This document shows positions 1 through 8,800 of a stretch of DNA of 64,000 nucleotides, piece after piece (position 1 is the first letter of the stretch; the number at the start of each line of letters is the position of its first letter). The notes under the pieces were generated by a model. It ran no database searches. It was not told the origin of the DNA and worked only from the letters and a program-made list of their open reading frames with translations. The stretch is from JBAZWE01 sp041660545 (GTDB lineage Bacteria > Actinomycetota > Thermoleophilia > BMS3ABIN01), in contig JBAZWE010000001.1 of NCBI GenBank assembly GCA_041660545.1, positions 1-64,000 on the forward strand. Direction: 5' to 3'. The translations under genes were made by a program, and so were the position numbers.

Positions 1-105
1 CTCATGCCCGGGAGCATGTGATAAAATCCGTTTCGCTAATGCACTAAAAAGAAGTTTGATATAGCAGCGTTCATTTTTCTGCTACGTCGCTCCCAACATT
101 CGGTC

Positions 106-1944
106 GTGTTCATGGGCATCCACCACATCCCTAATCATATTGCGAGCGCTGCCTCTAATTCAAAAACAAGAGCCGTTGCCATTTATGTGCTTACCGTTGT
201 GTTGTCTCTACTGACACTGGCCTGGGTTTTAAAACTTTGGCAAGCCAACCTGTCGATCCCCTTTACCTACGATGGCAATTTGTCGAGCGATGAGTTCCCC
301 ACAGCAATGCATATCAAGGGAATCATTGAGAACGGTTGGTATCTCCGGAATAACATGGTTGGCGCTCCCGCAGGGCTGGAGATGTTTGATTTTCCCATGG
401 CGGACAATCTTCATTTTCTTCTTATGAAGTTCATTGCCTTATTCACGGACAATTGGGCGGTAGTTGTGAACCTGTTCTACCTGGCCACCTTTCCACTGAC
501 GGTTATAACCGGTCTTTTCGTGTTCAGGCGGTTGCAAATTTCAAACCCGTTAGCCGCGATTGGGAGCATACTATTTGCGTTCTTGCCTTATCATTTTAAT
601 CGTGGAGAAGTACATGTTTTCCTGTCTGGTATATATATCATTCCATTATCCTTACTTGTGATCTTGCGCATCAGTTCCGGATCGTCGCCTTTTATCAAGG
701 GGAACCAGGCTGGCGGCGAGGATTACGATTTTTATAGCCTGAGGTCATTGGGGTATGTTCTCATCGCATTACTCACCGCGTCCGCAGGCGTCTATTACGC
801 CTTTTTTGCTGGTTTTTTCCTGGTTCTGGCCGGAATATATGCCGCATACAATCACAAGTCTTTTAAACGCCTTGTGGCCGCGGGAATTGTCATAGCGATA
901 ATCGCAGCCGGTCTTATAGTCAACATTTTGCCAAGCCTCGTTTATCAGCACATAAACGGCAGGAATCCGGAAGCGGCCGTGAGATTGCCGAATGAGTCGT
1001 TGTCCTATGGAGTTACGATTACCTCGATGATCTATCCAGTACCAGGTCACAGGATAGATTTTGCAAATCGCATGACTGCCAATGCCATAAAAGAAGCCCC
1101 CGCGGCGCCCTGGTCATCGTCCCTGGGGTTGATCGGAGCATCAGGCTTGCTGTTCCTGTTTGGGTGGTTGGTGCTTGCCAGGGGTCGAGAGAGCCATATC
1201 AATAAACCTTTTTTATCAATGCTGGATAGCTTGAGCGTGTTGAATATCTCAGCGTTTCTGTTGGCAGTTGCCGGTGGCTTTAGTCTGACATTTGCCTTGA
1301 TTGTTACACCTCAAATACGCGCATACAATCGTATTGGCATTTACGTCGGCTTCTTTTCTATCCTGGCCGTGATGCTTCTCCTGGAAATCTTGCGACTCAA
1401 GTACGTAAAGACCGATAATCGCCGGGCATTGTATTACGGATTTTTGTTCATCATTCTTGTTGGGGGGATTCTCGATCAAACCACAAATCAAATGGTGCCC
1501 GACTATGCTTCCCATGAAAGGTCTTTCCTCAGCGACCAGGCATTTGTGAGAAAGATCGGGGAGGTTCTCCCAAAGGGAGCAATGGTTTTCCAGTTACCAT
1601 ATATAGCGTTTCCTGAATATCCGGCCGTCAATAAAATGAGTGACTACAATCACCTGAGAGGGTATCTGCATTCCGAAACATTGCGATGGAGTTATCCGGC
1701 GATGAGGGGAAGGGATGGCGACCAATGGCAAAGAGAAATAGCCAGCAAGCCAACAGATCAAATGGTCACAGAGCTGGCCGCCGCCGGCTTTAGCGGCATA
1801 TACATCAATCGCAACGGATATAGCGACAGAGCAGCGCAATTTGAGCAGCAGCTGAGAAATATACTGAAAGAAAAACCCATAACCAATGAAGACGGATCGC
1901 TTGTTTTTTTCGATATGAGCAGTTATGCAGGAAAAACAAGATGA
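106..1944 (+). CDS. Polytopic membrane protein, possibly GT-C-like glycosyltransferase
   Basis: The protein has 612 residues with a membrane segment near residues 22-43 and about ten more hydrophobic helices up to residue 470, followed by a soluble C-terminal domain of about 140 residues. Between the first two helices lies an extracytoplasmic loop with acidic residues (SSDEFP) and a conserved-looking GWYLRNN...GAPAG...DFPMADN pattern. This layout resembles large GT-C-fold or YfhO-like enzymes that transfer lipid-linked sugars, but I see no decisive catalytic motif, so the function is inference. The start is GTG at 106 or ATG at 112; neither has a clear Shine-Dalgarno sequence. A perfect palindrome that could terminate transcription follows at 2016-2049. 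Confidence 0.7.
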   Translation: MFMGIHHIPNHIASAASNSKTRAVAIYVLTVVLSLLTLAWVLKLWQANLSIPFTYDGNLSSDEFPTAMHIKGIIENGWYLRNNMVGAPAGLEMFDFPMADNLHFLLMKFIALFTDNWAVVVNLFYLATFPLTVITGLFVFRRLQISNPLAAIGSILFAFLPYHFNRGEVHVFLSGIYIIPLSLLVILRISSGSSPFIKGNQAGGEDYDFYSLRSLGYVLIALLTASAGVYYAFFAGFFLVLAGIYAAYNHKSFKRLVAAGIVIAIIAAGLIVNILPSLVYQHINGRNPEAAVRLPNESLSYGVTITSMIYPVPGHRIDFANRMTANAIKEAPAAPWSSSLGLIGASGLLFLFGWLVLARGRESHINKPFLSMLDSLSVLNISAFLLAVAGGFSLTFALIVTPQIRAYNRIGIYVGFFSILAVMLLLEILRLKYVKTDNRRALYYGFLFIILVGGILDQTTNQMVPDYASHERSFLSDQAFVRKIGEVLPKGAMVFQLPYIAFPEYPAVNKMSDYNHLRGYLHSETLRWSYPAMRGRDGDQWQREIASKPTDQMVTELAAAGFSGIYINRNGYSDRAAQFEQQLRNILKEKPITNEDGSLVFFDMSSYAGKTR

Positions 1945-2015
1945 GTACAGCGGCCATTTACGGGGTGAAAGAATACTGGTGCCGGAGGGGAGCTTAATTC
2001 TCCGTGAGCCGTAAT

Positions 2016-2049
2016 ATTAAAGACCTCGCGGATCCGCGAGGTCTTTAAT
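2016..2049. terminator. Perfect 34-bp palindrome, likely bidirectional terminator
   Basis: The sequence is exactly self-complementary across 34 bp, with arms ATTAAAGACCTCGCGGA and TCCGCGAGGTCTTTAAT. It lies between the convergent 612-aa gene and the small Cys-rich gene. The stem is GC-rich at the core with A/T-rich flanks that give U-runs in both directions, as expected for a shared intrinsic terminator. Confidence 0.65.
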
Positions 2050-2112
2050 CTAGAGCACAATATTATCCCGCCCCGGCCGGTGTCCCGGCTTTTTACAGTA
2101 AATAGTCCGGAA

Positions 2113-2316
2113 TCAGGCAGCCTTGAGCGTGACGCAGCTGTCTGTGATCCACTCACCTTCGTTGAGGCGGCTGTTGAAACAGTTCGTGCACACCGTGATG
2201 CCGCTGCCGTCCTCAAAACAGACGTGAACGGTTCCCGACTTTAAGTCGCAACCGGGCAGCTTCTCATTACATACGTCTACTGGCGCCTCGCTGGTGTACT
2301 TTACAATTCTTGACAT
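2113..2316 (-). CDS. Small cysteine-rich protein
   Basis: A 67-residue protein starting MSRIVKYTSEAP. The start at 2316 is chosen because AAAGGAG lies 8-9 nt upstream on the minus strand; a longer GTG start at 2325 would overlap that site. Cysteines fall at about residues 16, 23, 33, 43, 46 and 60, including a CTNC pair, so metal binding or disulfides are plausible. No known family is recognised. It is convergent with the upstream membrane gene and separated from it by the palindrome. Confidence 0.6.
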   Translation of the reverse strand: MSRIVKYTSEAPVDVCNEKLPGCDLKSGTVHVCFEDGSGITVCTNCFNSRLNEGEWITDSCVTLKAA

Positions 2317-2526
2317 CCAAACCACTCCTTTTTAAATTCACGCACTCATGGGGCATTTACGGATACACTAATTTGCTCGACAGAATCCGCGCTTTCATGA
2401 GCTTTTGACGGGGGAGTGGCCGTGAGGATTCAAGGGAATTCCCTGATATTTGCCAGGTTGATGGCGGCTTGGACCACGAGCCGGTCTTATTGAGGCCGGT
2501 TCGCCTCCGCCGGTGGAGCATGGTTA

Positions 2527-2532
2527 TATAAT
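2527..2532 (+). promoter_or_regulatory. -10 element placed for a leaderless transcript
   Basis: A perfect TATAAT ends 6 nt before the ATG at 2539, so the expected transcription start coincides with the start codon. There is no Shine-Dalgarno sequence before this ATG. The -35 region is weak. Confidence 0.45.
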
Positions 2533-2538
2533 GTCTTC

Positions 2539-2934
2539 ATGCTAGATAAGTCCATCACACTTGCCCCACGTTACAAGATATATGGCGCTTTAGTCCTCGG
2601 CATCTCGACGGCGGTCGCCCTCAGGGCGATCATCATATTCGAGCATATACAGCCCGGCTGGGTCCGACCGGCCTGGTATTTCGCCGTGCTGGGGAACTTC
2701 CTGTTCTTCTATTACCGCTATCAGATATCAGAGAAACGCAAGAAAGCGGTCAGGGATCATCGGTTGATCGAAAAAGTGGAGGAACTTGATTCCCTGACTG
2801 AGAGTGATCGCGAAGTATTGATCTACCTGCTCAATTCACTCAGTAAATCACCCGAGCATCTCAACTACCTTATTATCTTCATCTTCTCGCTAGTGGCGAT
2901 AGCGATCGACCTCGCGTTTGTCTTCTTCTCGTAG
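2539..2934 (+). CDS. Small three-helix membrane protein
   Basis: A 131-residue protein of unknown function. Hydrophobic segments at about residues 14-33, 43-58 and 107-130 suggest three membrane helices around a charged cytoplasmic section (residues 62-105: SEKRKKAVRDHRLIEKVEEL...). It has no ribosome binding site, and a TATAAT box sits immediately upstream, which points to a leaderless mRNA. It is followed by a truncated IS3 element, so it lies at an insertion-prone point. Confidence 0.6.
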   Translation: MLDKSITLAPRYKIYGALVLGISTAVALRAIIIFEHIQPGWVRPAWYFAVLGNFLFFYYRYQISEKRKKAVRDHRLIEKVEELDSLTESDREVLIYLLNSLSKSPEHLNYLIIFIFSLVAIAIDLAFVFFS

Positions 2935-2941
2935 AAACCTG

Positions 2942-3226
2942 TGAAGTGGACCCCCCAAATGAGACAGTCGGTTAGAATGGAATTCGACTGCCAAAGAAAG
3001 GGGTTTCATGAGCCGCAGGAAGTTCTCCAATCAGTTCAAGGCCAAGGTCGCCCTGGAGGCGATCAAGGGCCAGCGGACGATAAACGAACTCGCCCAGGAG
3101 CTCTCCGTCCATCCCAACCAGATTAGTCTCTGGAAGAAGCAGCTGCTTGAGACGATCCCCGAGGTCTTCGGCAACGGCAAGGACCGTGAGCAAGAGAAGA
3201 TCGAAAAGGAGCGCTTTGGGGCTAAG
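2942..3226 (+). pseudogene. IS3-family OrfA transposase, 5' fragment with left end
   Basis: The element starts with a terminal-repeat-like TGAAGTGGACCCCC at 2942. An OrfA reading frame begins at 3008 (MSRRKFSNQFKAKVALEA), with the helix-turn-helix ELAQELSVHPNQISLWKKQL of IS3/IS911-type DNA-binding subunits. Similarity stops after ...EQEKIEKER near 3213-3226, where the frame runs into unrelated A/T-rich sequence. No OrfB (DDE catalytic domain) and no right end are visible, so this is a dead fragment. Confidence 0.75.
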
Positions 3227-3356
3227 ATTCTTTCCCTCCTCCTTTTTCATAATTCATGAAATTCATAAATATGATGTTAAAGTGTCGGCCCGACAGATCC
3301 GCGAAGCGTTGATTTAAATGTAAGGCTATGGGTCAGTCCGTTGGAAAATTGCTGGT

Positions 3357-3797
3357 TTAGTTTTCCGGCTTGACCGTGATTGTCCAAGCATCCCAAGCCT
3401 CGACATCAAGAAGATAATCCCCTTCTTGTTTAATCCTGATTGCCTTGGAAGAATCGACCGCACCAACAATGTTGACAATACTGTCAACCGTTATCCCGGA
3501 GCTGTCTTCGAGGGAAATGATAAAATTATGCTTACCGCCGTATTTATAGGAGAATCTGTAAAGTCCTGGAGAGAGATGAAACTTTTGAGTCATCTGGTTC
3601 CCCTTGCCAGAAAAGTTTCCAAGGTTGTTTGTGCCGTCGGGATTCTTTGAAATAACCTGAGCTGCTGTGCTGGAACCGCCGCCAGAAGTCGTGACGGTTT
3701 CAACTTGTGTGACTGTAGTTGTCCCAGATGATCCACAGCCCGTTATGATTATCACAAGGACCGCCTGCAAGGCGCAAAACAAAAGCAGCTTTTTCAT
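3357..3797 (-). CDS. Secreted lipoprotein, unknown function
   Basis: A 146-residue protein with a lipoprotein signal: MKKLLLF, a hydrophobic stretch, and a lipobox ITGC with Cys at residue 21. A Ser/Thr/Gly-rich linker (residues 22-48) follows, then a beta-rich domain containing PGLYRFSYKYGGKHNFIISLED and ending DAWTITVKPEN. The shape suggests a small extracellular beta-sandwich. A strong GGGAGGGG ribosome binding site precedes the ATG. The family is not identified. Confidence 0.7.
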   Translation of the reverse strand: MKKLLLFCALQAVLVIIITGCGSSGTTTVTQVETVTTSGGGSSTAAQVISKNPDGTNNLGNFSGKGNQMTQKFHLSPGLYRFSYKYGGKHNFIISLEDSSGITVDSIVNIVGAVDSSKAIRIKQEGDYLLDVEAWDAWTITVKPEN

Positions 3798-4313
3798 TTC
3801 CCCTCCCGATTAATTTGGCTTGTCATTATACCCGCAGTCTATTTTTAGTCACCAAAACGGCGAGGAAGATAGCGGCAGCGCCTGTTTGGAGATAAATACT
3901 CGAATAATGTATCAGACGTCCAGAACGTATAAGTTAGAGATCATTGGAGACCGAGAGGTCCTTATCCAGTTTGCAGCCGTAAAACAAGTCGGTTCCGTCA
4001 GTTCCAGCAAGGCCCTCTAACACACGCTTCCTTGCGTGGTAAGACTCGCTGACGAAGGCGTGAAAACTCCAGAAAATAGACGGCTGAAGCGATGGGGGAC
4101 AGACCTACGATCGCTTATCTCTTGCCAAGATCGCCGGATTCATGCGTAGGAATCGGACGAGGAGTCAATGTACGTTAGAGTTCTTCCTTCCTTTAAATAA
4201 ACGCTCATCCAAATCGAAAAGCTCCGGTTGACTTATAGTAACTTTATCAAACAAGGCTAGACTCGCTAATTAAGGCAAATCAAATTGTTGGGTCGCAAGC
4301 CTGGGGTAAAAGC
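3798..4313. other. Intergenic region without a supported gene
   Basis: Only short, unconvincing frames occur here (for example 3820-4020). It ends with the short motif GGGTCGCAAGCC at 4290-4301, which recurs near accessory genes at 13659-13670. Confidence 0.4.
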
Positions 4314-5468
4314 TTATGGATAAATCGCCTTCAGACGTCGGACCAGGTCATTTATTCCGATGAACTCGATCTTGAGTCCGTCCTCGGCCCTCTGAAATGA
4401 CCGGTCCACATCATTTGCAACAAGCCAATTCTCGCCTTTTGGGTATCTTTTACGGAAGGCTCTCAAGTTTTGGGTTTTTGCTGCGCTCGCTGACCATTTA
4501 CATTCAATTGCGATTGGAGCCTGGCCGCGTTCCAGGAGGACAAAGTCGATTTCATGACCACTTTTATCACGCCAGTAGCGAACATCTCCCGATTGACTTC
4601 TGCTTTGGATTTCGTTGAGTACGTAATGCTCCCAGAAAAGACCCATATCCTCAGACCTGAGTTCCTGCCAGCCTTTAAAGTAACAAACAAACCCTGTGTC
4701 AAACGCGTAAACTTTCGGAGCTGAGACAATTTCGCTCGGGAGATGCGTAGAATATGGACGAACTACGTGTGCAACCCACGTCGCCTCCATGGCATTAAGG
4801 TAATTGGAAACCGTGGGCCTGCTGATCTCACATGGCTGAGCGTATTTGGTCGCTTCAAAGATTCCGCCACTATTGATAAACAAAAGTTCCAAAAATCGTT
4901 GGAATGACCAGTGTCTTTCCAACCTGAATAGTTCCTGGATATCCTTCGCCCAATATGAATCAATCCACTCTCTATATTCATTATCCCGGGGATTATCACT
5001 TAGAAAGTATGGTGGTAAACCGCCGGCTTTGAATCGGTGAGCAAGGTTGGTGTCGCCAAAGTCTTCAAGATCCTTGCTCATCATGGGCGTGAGCCAGATC
5101 TCTGTTTTGCGCCCGGTCAGTGTATCTTTGAACCTGGCGGAAGCCTGCAGTGTGGAGGAGCCGGTTGCGATTACCCTGGTTTCCGGAAAATGGTCAGCTG
5201 CGATTTTTAATAGCTGTGAGGGATTCGCAAGTCTGTGGATTTCATCCAGCACTATCCTCTTGCCCCGCATGTTTTCGAGAAACAACTGGGGATCTTCCAG
5301 TTGTTGTCTGACTCGCGGCAGCTCACAATCGAAATATTCAATTTGATCGAGGCTTTGGCAGAGCACTGTCTTGCCAACACGTCTGACACCGGAGAGCCAT
5401 AAAACTGACCGCTGCTCCCAGGCCGTTTCCAATTTATCGAGCCAGTATGTCCTGATTGTTGTTTCCAT
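4314..5468 (-). CDS. AAA ATPase with C-terminal DUF4143 domain
   Basis: A 384-residue protein. Walker A is GVRRVGKT (residues 27-34), Walker B RIVLDEIH (71-78), and a sensor-like ATGSS lies at 101-105. The C-terminal third has the DUF4143 nuclease-like pattern EIDFVLLERG...PIAIECKW near residues 305-325 (E/D...E-x-K). Members of this family are common, patchily distributed orphan ATPases of unsettled role, and mobility or defence is often suspected. A winged-helix-like region (residues 200-235) lies between the domains. The start at 5468 follows a promoter whose spacer is a palindrome (5481-5505), so regulation by a repressor, possibly by itself, is inferred. Confidence 0.8.
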   Translation of the reverse strand: METTIRTYWLDKLETAWEQRSVLWLSGVRRVGKTVLCQSLDQIEYFDCELPRVRQQLEDPQLFLENMRGKRIVLDEIHRLANPSQLLKIAADHFPETRVIATGSSTLQASARFKDTLTGRKTEIWLTPMMSKDLEDFGDTNLAHRFKAGGLPPYFLSDNPRDNEYREWIDSYWAKDIQELFRLERHWSFQRFLELLFINSGGIFEATKYAQPCEISRPTVSNYLNAMEATWVAHVVRPYSTHLPSEIVSAPKVYAFDTGFVCYFKGWQELRSEDMGLFWEHYVLNEIQSRSQSGDVRYWRDKSGHEIDFVLLERGQAPIAIECKWSASAAKTQNLRAFRKRYPKGENWLVANDVDRSFQRAEDGLKIEFIGINDLVRRLKAIYP

Positions 5469-5803
5469 ATGCAGCTAGTATTGCAAATAGTTTAACTATA
5501 TGCAAGTAACTTTGCACATGTTTCTGTATTAATTCAGTGGTTTCTGGGATACAGATCTCACCCGGAGTGGTGTCTTTGGTTGGTCATGGCGTTGGGGGGG
5601 GGCGGCCCTGAATCCCCATTAGTCTGTGGCGCGCCAGGCCCCAGACCCAAACCACTTCGAACTTATATAGAGACTTGTTTGCATGATCGCGGCATGCGAA
5701 ATCTGGCTAACCGGGCTGGATGTATATATACCCCTCGCTATTTACTCACTACATTGAGTAAATTAAAAAAGGATAGCCAGTGTACAAGCGGCCCATATGG
5801 GAT
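5469..5803. other. Intergenic region without a supported gene
   Basis: Apart from the promoter/operator at 5481-5516, this stretch shows only low-complexity G runs (about 5590) and no credible gene or RNA. Confidence 0.4.
5481..5516 (-). promoter_or_regulatory. Promoter with overlapping inverted-repeat operators
   Basis: A 25-bp near-palindrome (arms TTGCA-n-ATAGTT and AACTAT-n-TGCAA, one mismatched pair) covers 5481-5505. A second inverted repeat, TGCAA-n6-TTGCA, overlaps it at 5501-5516. On the minus strand TTGCAT and AATACT are separated by 17 nt, so the palindrome lies on the -35 element and spacer of a promoter whose start would be almost at the ATG. Confidence 0.45.
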
Positions 5804-6070
5804 TTACATTCCCAAAGCTTTCATGGCCTCGTAGACCAGGAAAGCCGGCCAGACGAGTGCTTTGAGCACTCCAAGGACACCAGTCCAAAAACCATCTGAA
5901 TGCTGGATAAAGTAGACAGCTGCGCCTATAAACCCCAGGAACCATACCGCTCCGGCTGAACCATTGTGAGTGGCGTTTTTTGTGTTCGACCTGGAGCACC
6001 AGCCATCAATCTTCTCCTCAATCTGCTTCTCGATCTGCTTCTCAAATTCTTTTTCTGATTCTGTATCCAT
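5804..6070 (-). CDS. Small membrane protein
   Basis: An 88-residue protein. The N-terminal 22 residues form a highly charged helix with a repeat (EKQIEKQIEEKIDGW). The rest contains two membrane segments, AVWFLGFIGAAVYFI and the C-terminal GVLGVLKALVWPAFLVYEAMKAL. The C-terminal pattern WPAFLVYEA is familiar from small uncharacterised membrane proteins in diverse bacteria and archaea. AAGGA precedes the ATG by about 8 nt. Function unknown. Confidence 0.65.
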   Translation of the reverse strand: MDTESEKEFEKQIEKQIEEKIDGWCSRSNTKNATHNGSAGAVWFLGFIGAAVYFIQHSDGFWTGVLGVLKALVWPAFLVYEAMKALGM

Positions 6071-6391
6071 GGCCGTATCCTTTGATTGGTTTCTTTAATA
6101 TTCCTAAGCTAAGGAAATACTAATCATTTAATTCGGGATGAGGGATGACCGGGTGATCCGGTTTTTCAGAAATGAGTCATTTTAAGCTTTGAGAAAGCAG
6201 AATGAGAGCAAAGGCCAAGAGATTGGAGACATTAGGCCACGGACTGGGGGGCGTTTGGCACGAGCCAGCTCGGGAGCCTGGTGAGTTCAGAAGTCGGAAC
6301 CTGGTGATACCATATTCAGACAAATGGGTATCAAAAGATCACCGATAGAGTTCCCTGGCAGAGACAGTCTTGAGTCCAAAGGAGAGATGCC
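6071..6391. other. Region between small membrane gene and katG
   Basis: No reading frame of note. It probably holds the divergent promoters, but I cannot assign them. The katG ribosome binding site GGAGAG is at about 6380. Confidence 0.4.
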
Positions 6392-8572
6392 ATGTCTGAC
6401 AATAAAAACCCGATGCATCACACAGCTGGCGGCGGCACCTCGATCCGGGGCTGGTGGCCGAACCAGTTAAATCTGGATATCTTGCGCCAGCATTCATCGA
6501 AGTCCAATCCGATGGGTGAGGATTTCAACTACGCTCAAGAGTTCAAGAGCCTGGACCTAGCTGCTGTAAAAAAGGACCTCAATGACCTGATGACCGATTC
6601 ACAGGATTGGTGGCCGGCGGATTACGGTCATTATGGACCTTTGTTCATCCGCATGGCATGGCACAGTGCCGGCACCTACCGCACCGGCGACGGCCGCGGC
6701 GGCGCCGGAACCGGCAACCAGCGTCTTGCACCCATCAACAGTTGGCCTGACAACGTAAATCTCGACAAGGCACGCAGGCTGCTTTGGCCGATCAAGCAGA
6801 AGTATGGCCGGAAGATCTCCTGGGCCGACCTGATCATCCTGGCGGGCAACGTCGCGCTGGAATCGATGGGATTCAAGACGTTCGGTTTCGGCGGCGGGCG
6901 CGAGGACGTCTGGGAGCCGGAGAAAGACATCTATTGGGGTACAGAGGATACCTGGCTGGATGACAAACGCCATTCCGGCGAGTCCGAGAACCTCGAAGAT
7001 CCGCTCGCTGCCGTTCAGATGGGATTGATCTACGTGAATCCGGAAGGGCCGAACGGCAACCCGGATCCGGTCGCGTCCGGCCGGGATGTGCGGGAGACGT
7101 TCGCGCGCATGGCGATGAGCGACGAGGAGACGGTTGCGCTCACCGTCGGCGGACACACCTTTGGCAAATGTCACGGCGCCGGCGATCCGGCGCTGGTCGG
7201 CCCGGAACCGGAGGCTGCCGGCATCGCGGAACAGGGCCTGGGCTGGAAAAGCAGTTATGGCAGCGGCAAAGGCGGCGATTCGATCAGCAGCGGTCTGGAA
7301 GGCCCCTGGACACCTACCCCGACACAGTGGGATAACAGCTACCTGAACATGCTGTTCGGTAACGAATGGGAACTGACGAAGAGCCCGGCAGGCGCCCAGC
7401 AGTGGACGCCGAAGACCGCCACCGGGAGTAACCAGGCTCCGGCCGCCGATGATGCGTCAAAGCAGGTGCCGATCATCATGACCACCGCTGACATGGCGAT
7501 GCGAATGGATCCGGTCTATGAACCGATCGTGCGACGCTTCCACGAGAACCCGGATGAGCTGGCGGACGCATTCGCCCGGGCCTGGTTCAAGCTCACCCAC
7601 CGTGACATGGGCCCGCGGGCGCGCTATCTGGGCCCGGAAGTCCCGGCGGAGGAGCTGATCTGGCAAGACCCTGTCCCGGCGGTCGATCATGATCTGATCG
7701 ATGACAACGACGCAGTCTCGCTAAAGGGAAAGATCATTGCTACCGGACTCTCTGTCAGTGAACTGGTATCTACTGCCTGGGCGTCCGCCTCTACCTTCCG
7801 GGGTTCCGACATGCGCGGCGGCGCCAACGGCGCCCGCATCCGCCTCTCGCCACAGAAGGATTGGGAAGTCAACCAGCCGGATCGACTGGCGAAAGTGCTC
7901 GTGACACTGGAAGGCATCCAGAGCAAGTTTAACAGCGCCCAGTCTGGCGGCAAGAAGGTCTCACTCGCTGACCTGATCGTTTTGGCGGGGTGCGCCGGCG
8001 TTGAGCAGGCGGCGAAGAACGCCAGTCATGACGTGGCAGTTCCCTTCGCACCGGGCCGCACGGACGCCTCGCAGGAACAGACCGATGTTGAGGCCTTTGC
8101 CGTGCTTGAGCCGGTTGCGGATGGCTTCCGCAACTACCAGAAGACCAGATTCGCCGTATCAGCCGAAGAGCTGCTGATCGACCGGGCGCAATTGCTGACG
8201 CTGACCCCGCCTGAGATGACGGTTATCGTCGGCGGCATGCGCGTGCTGGGTACCAACTTCGGACAGACCAGACACGGTGTCTTCACCGCACGTGAAGAGG
8301 CGCTGAGCAATGACTTCTTCGTCAACCTCATCGATATGAGCACAACCTGGAAGGCGGTCTCCGCGGACGATGAGCTGTTTGAAGGCAGCGATCGCCAGAC
8401 CGGTGAAGCGAAGTGGACCGGCACCCGTGTCGACCTGATATTCGGTTCGAACTCCGAACTGCGCGCCCTGGCCGAAGTCTATGCAACTGCTGACTCCCAG
8501 GAGAAGTTTGTCAGTGACTTTGTAGCAGCCTGGAGTAAGGTGATGAATCTCGATCGCTTCGATATCGCCTAG
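6392..8572 (+). CDS. katG: Catalase-peroxidase KatG
   Basis: A bifunctional haem enzyme that removes hydrogen peroxide by catalase and peroxidase reactions in the cytoplasm. At 726 residues it is full length, with the usual active N-terminal and degenerate C-terminal peroxidase halves. The distal triad is in RMAWHSAGTYR (Arg87, Trp90, His91). Tyr214 (GLIYVNPEG) and Met240 (ARMAMSD) complete the Met-Tyr-Trp adduct with Trp90. The proximal haem ligand is His255 in GGHTFGKCHG. It stands alone, with no adjacent fur-type regulator. It implies oxidative-stress defence in an otherwise anaerobic-looking genome. Confidence 0.97.
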   Translation: MSDNKNPMHHTAGGGTSIRGWWPNQLNLDILRQHSSKSNPMGEDFNYAQEFKSLDLAAVKKDLNDLMTDSQDWWPADYGHYGPLFIRMAWHSAGTYRTGDGRGGAGTGNQRLAPINSWPDNVNLDKARRLLWPIKQKYGRKISWADLIILAGNVALESMGFKTFGFGGGREDVWEPEKDIYWGTEDTWLDDKRHSGESENLEDPLAAVQMGLIYVNPEGPNGNPDPVASGRDVRETFARMAMSDEETVALTVGGHTFGKCHGAGDPALVGPEPEAAGIAEQGLGWKSSYGSGKGGDSISSGLEGPWTPTPTQWDNSYLNMLFGNEWELTKSPAGAQQWTPKTATGSNQAPAADDASKQVPIIMTTADMAMRMDPVYEPIVRRFHENPDELADAFARAWFKLTHRDMGPRARYLGPEVPAEELIWQDPVPAVDHDLIDDNDAVSLKGKIIATGLSVSELVSTAWASASTFRGSDMRGGANGARIRLSPQKDWEVNQPDRLAKVLVTLEGIQSKFNSAQSGGKKVSLADLIVLAGCAGVEQAAKNASHDVAVPFAPGRTDASQEQTDVEAFAVLEPVADGFRNYQKTRFAVSAEELLIDRAQLLTLTPPEMTVIVGGMRVLGTNFGQTRHGVFTAREEALSNDFFVNLIDMSTTWKAVSADDELFEGSDRQTGEAKWTGTRVDLIFGSNSELRALAEVYATADSQEKFVSDFVAAWSKVMNLDRFDIA

Positions 8573-8800
8573 TTGTAGCGATGGTTAATATACATTTGTC
8601 CTTCTTCGCCTGAGAAAGCCGCACCGTCACCGCGATCATGATCTGTCATCCCGGGACTCCACCTTCCTTTGGCTGGTTGGTCTAAGGCTCAATGGCTGTT
8701 TAATCACAATATCTTATCCGGCCAAATCAATATTAAACCTGAAGCGACTTTGATATAATCGCACCAGTTTCCGTGTGTCACATCCGGAAAGGATGCGCGC

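Noticed and set aside
5580..5834. 84-residue frame next to the small membrane protein
   Set aside because: Low-complexity start (poly-G), overlap with a better minus-strand gene and no recognisable protein features.
6599..7174. Long antisense frame inside katG (and similar antisense frames in hdrA, pnp, infB)
   Set aside because: They are mirror frames of GC-rich coding sequence, without ribosome binding sites or protein-like composition.
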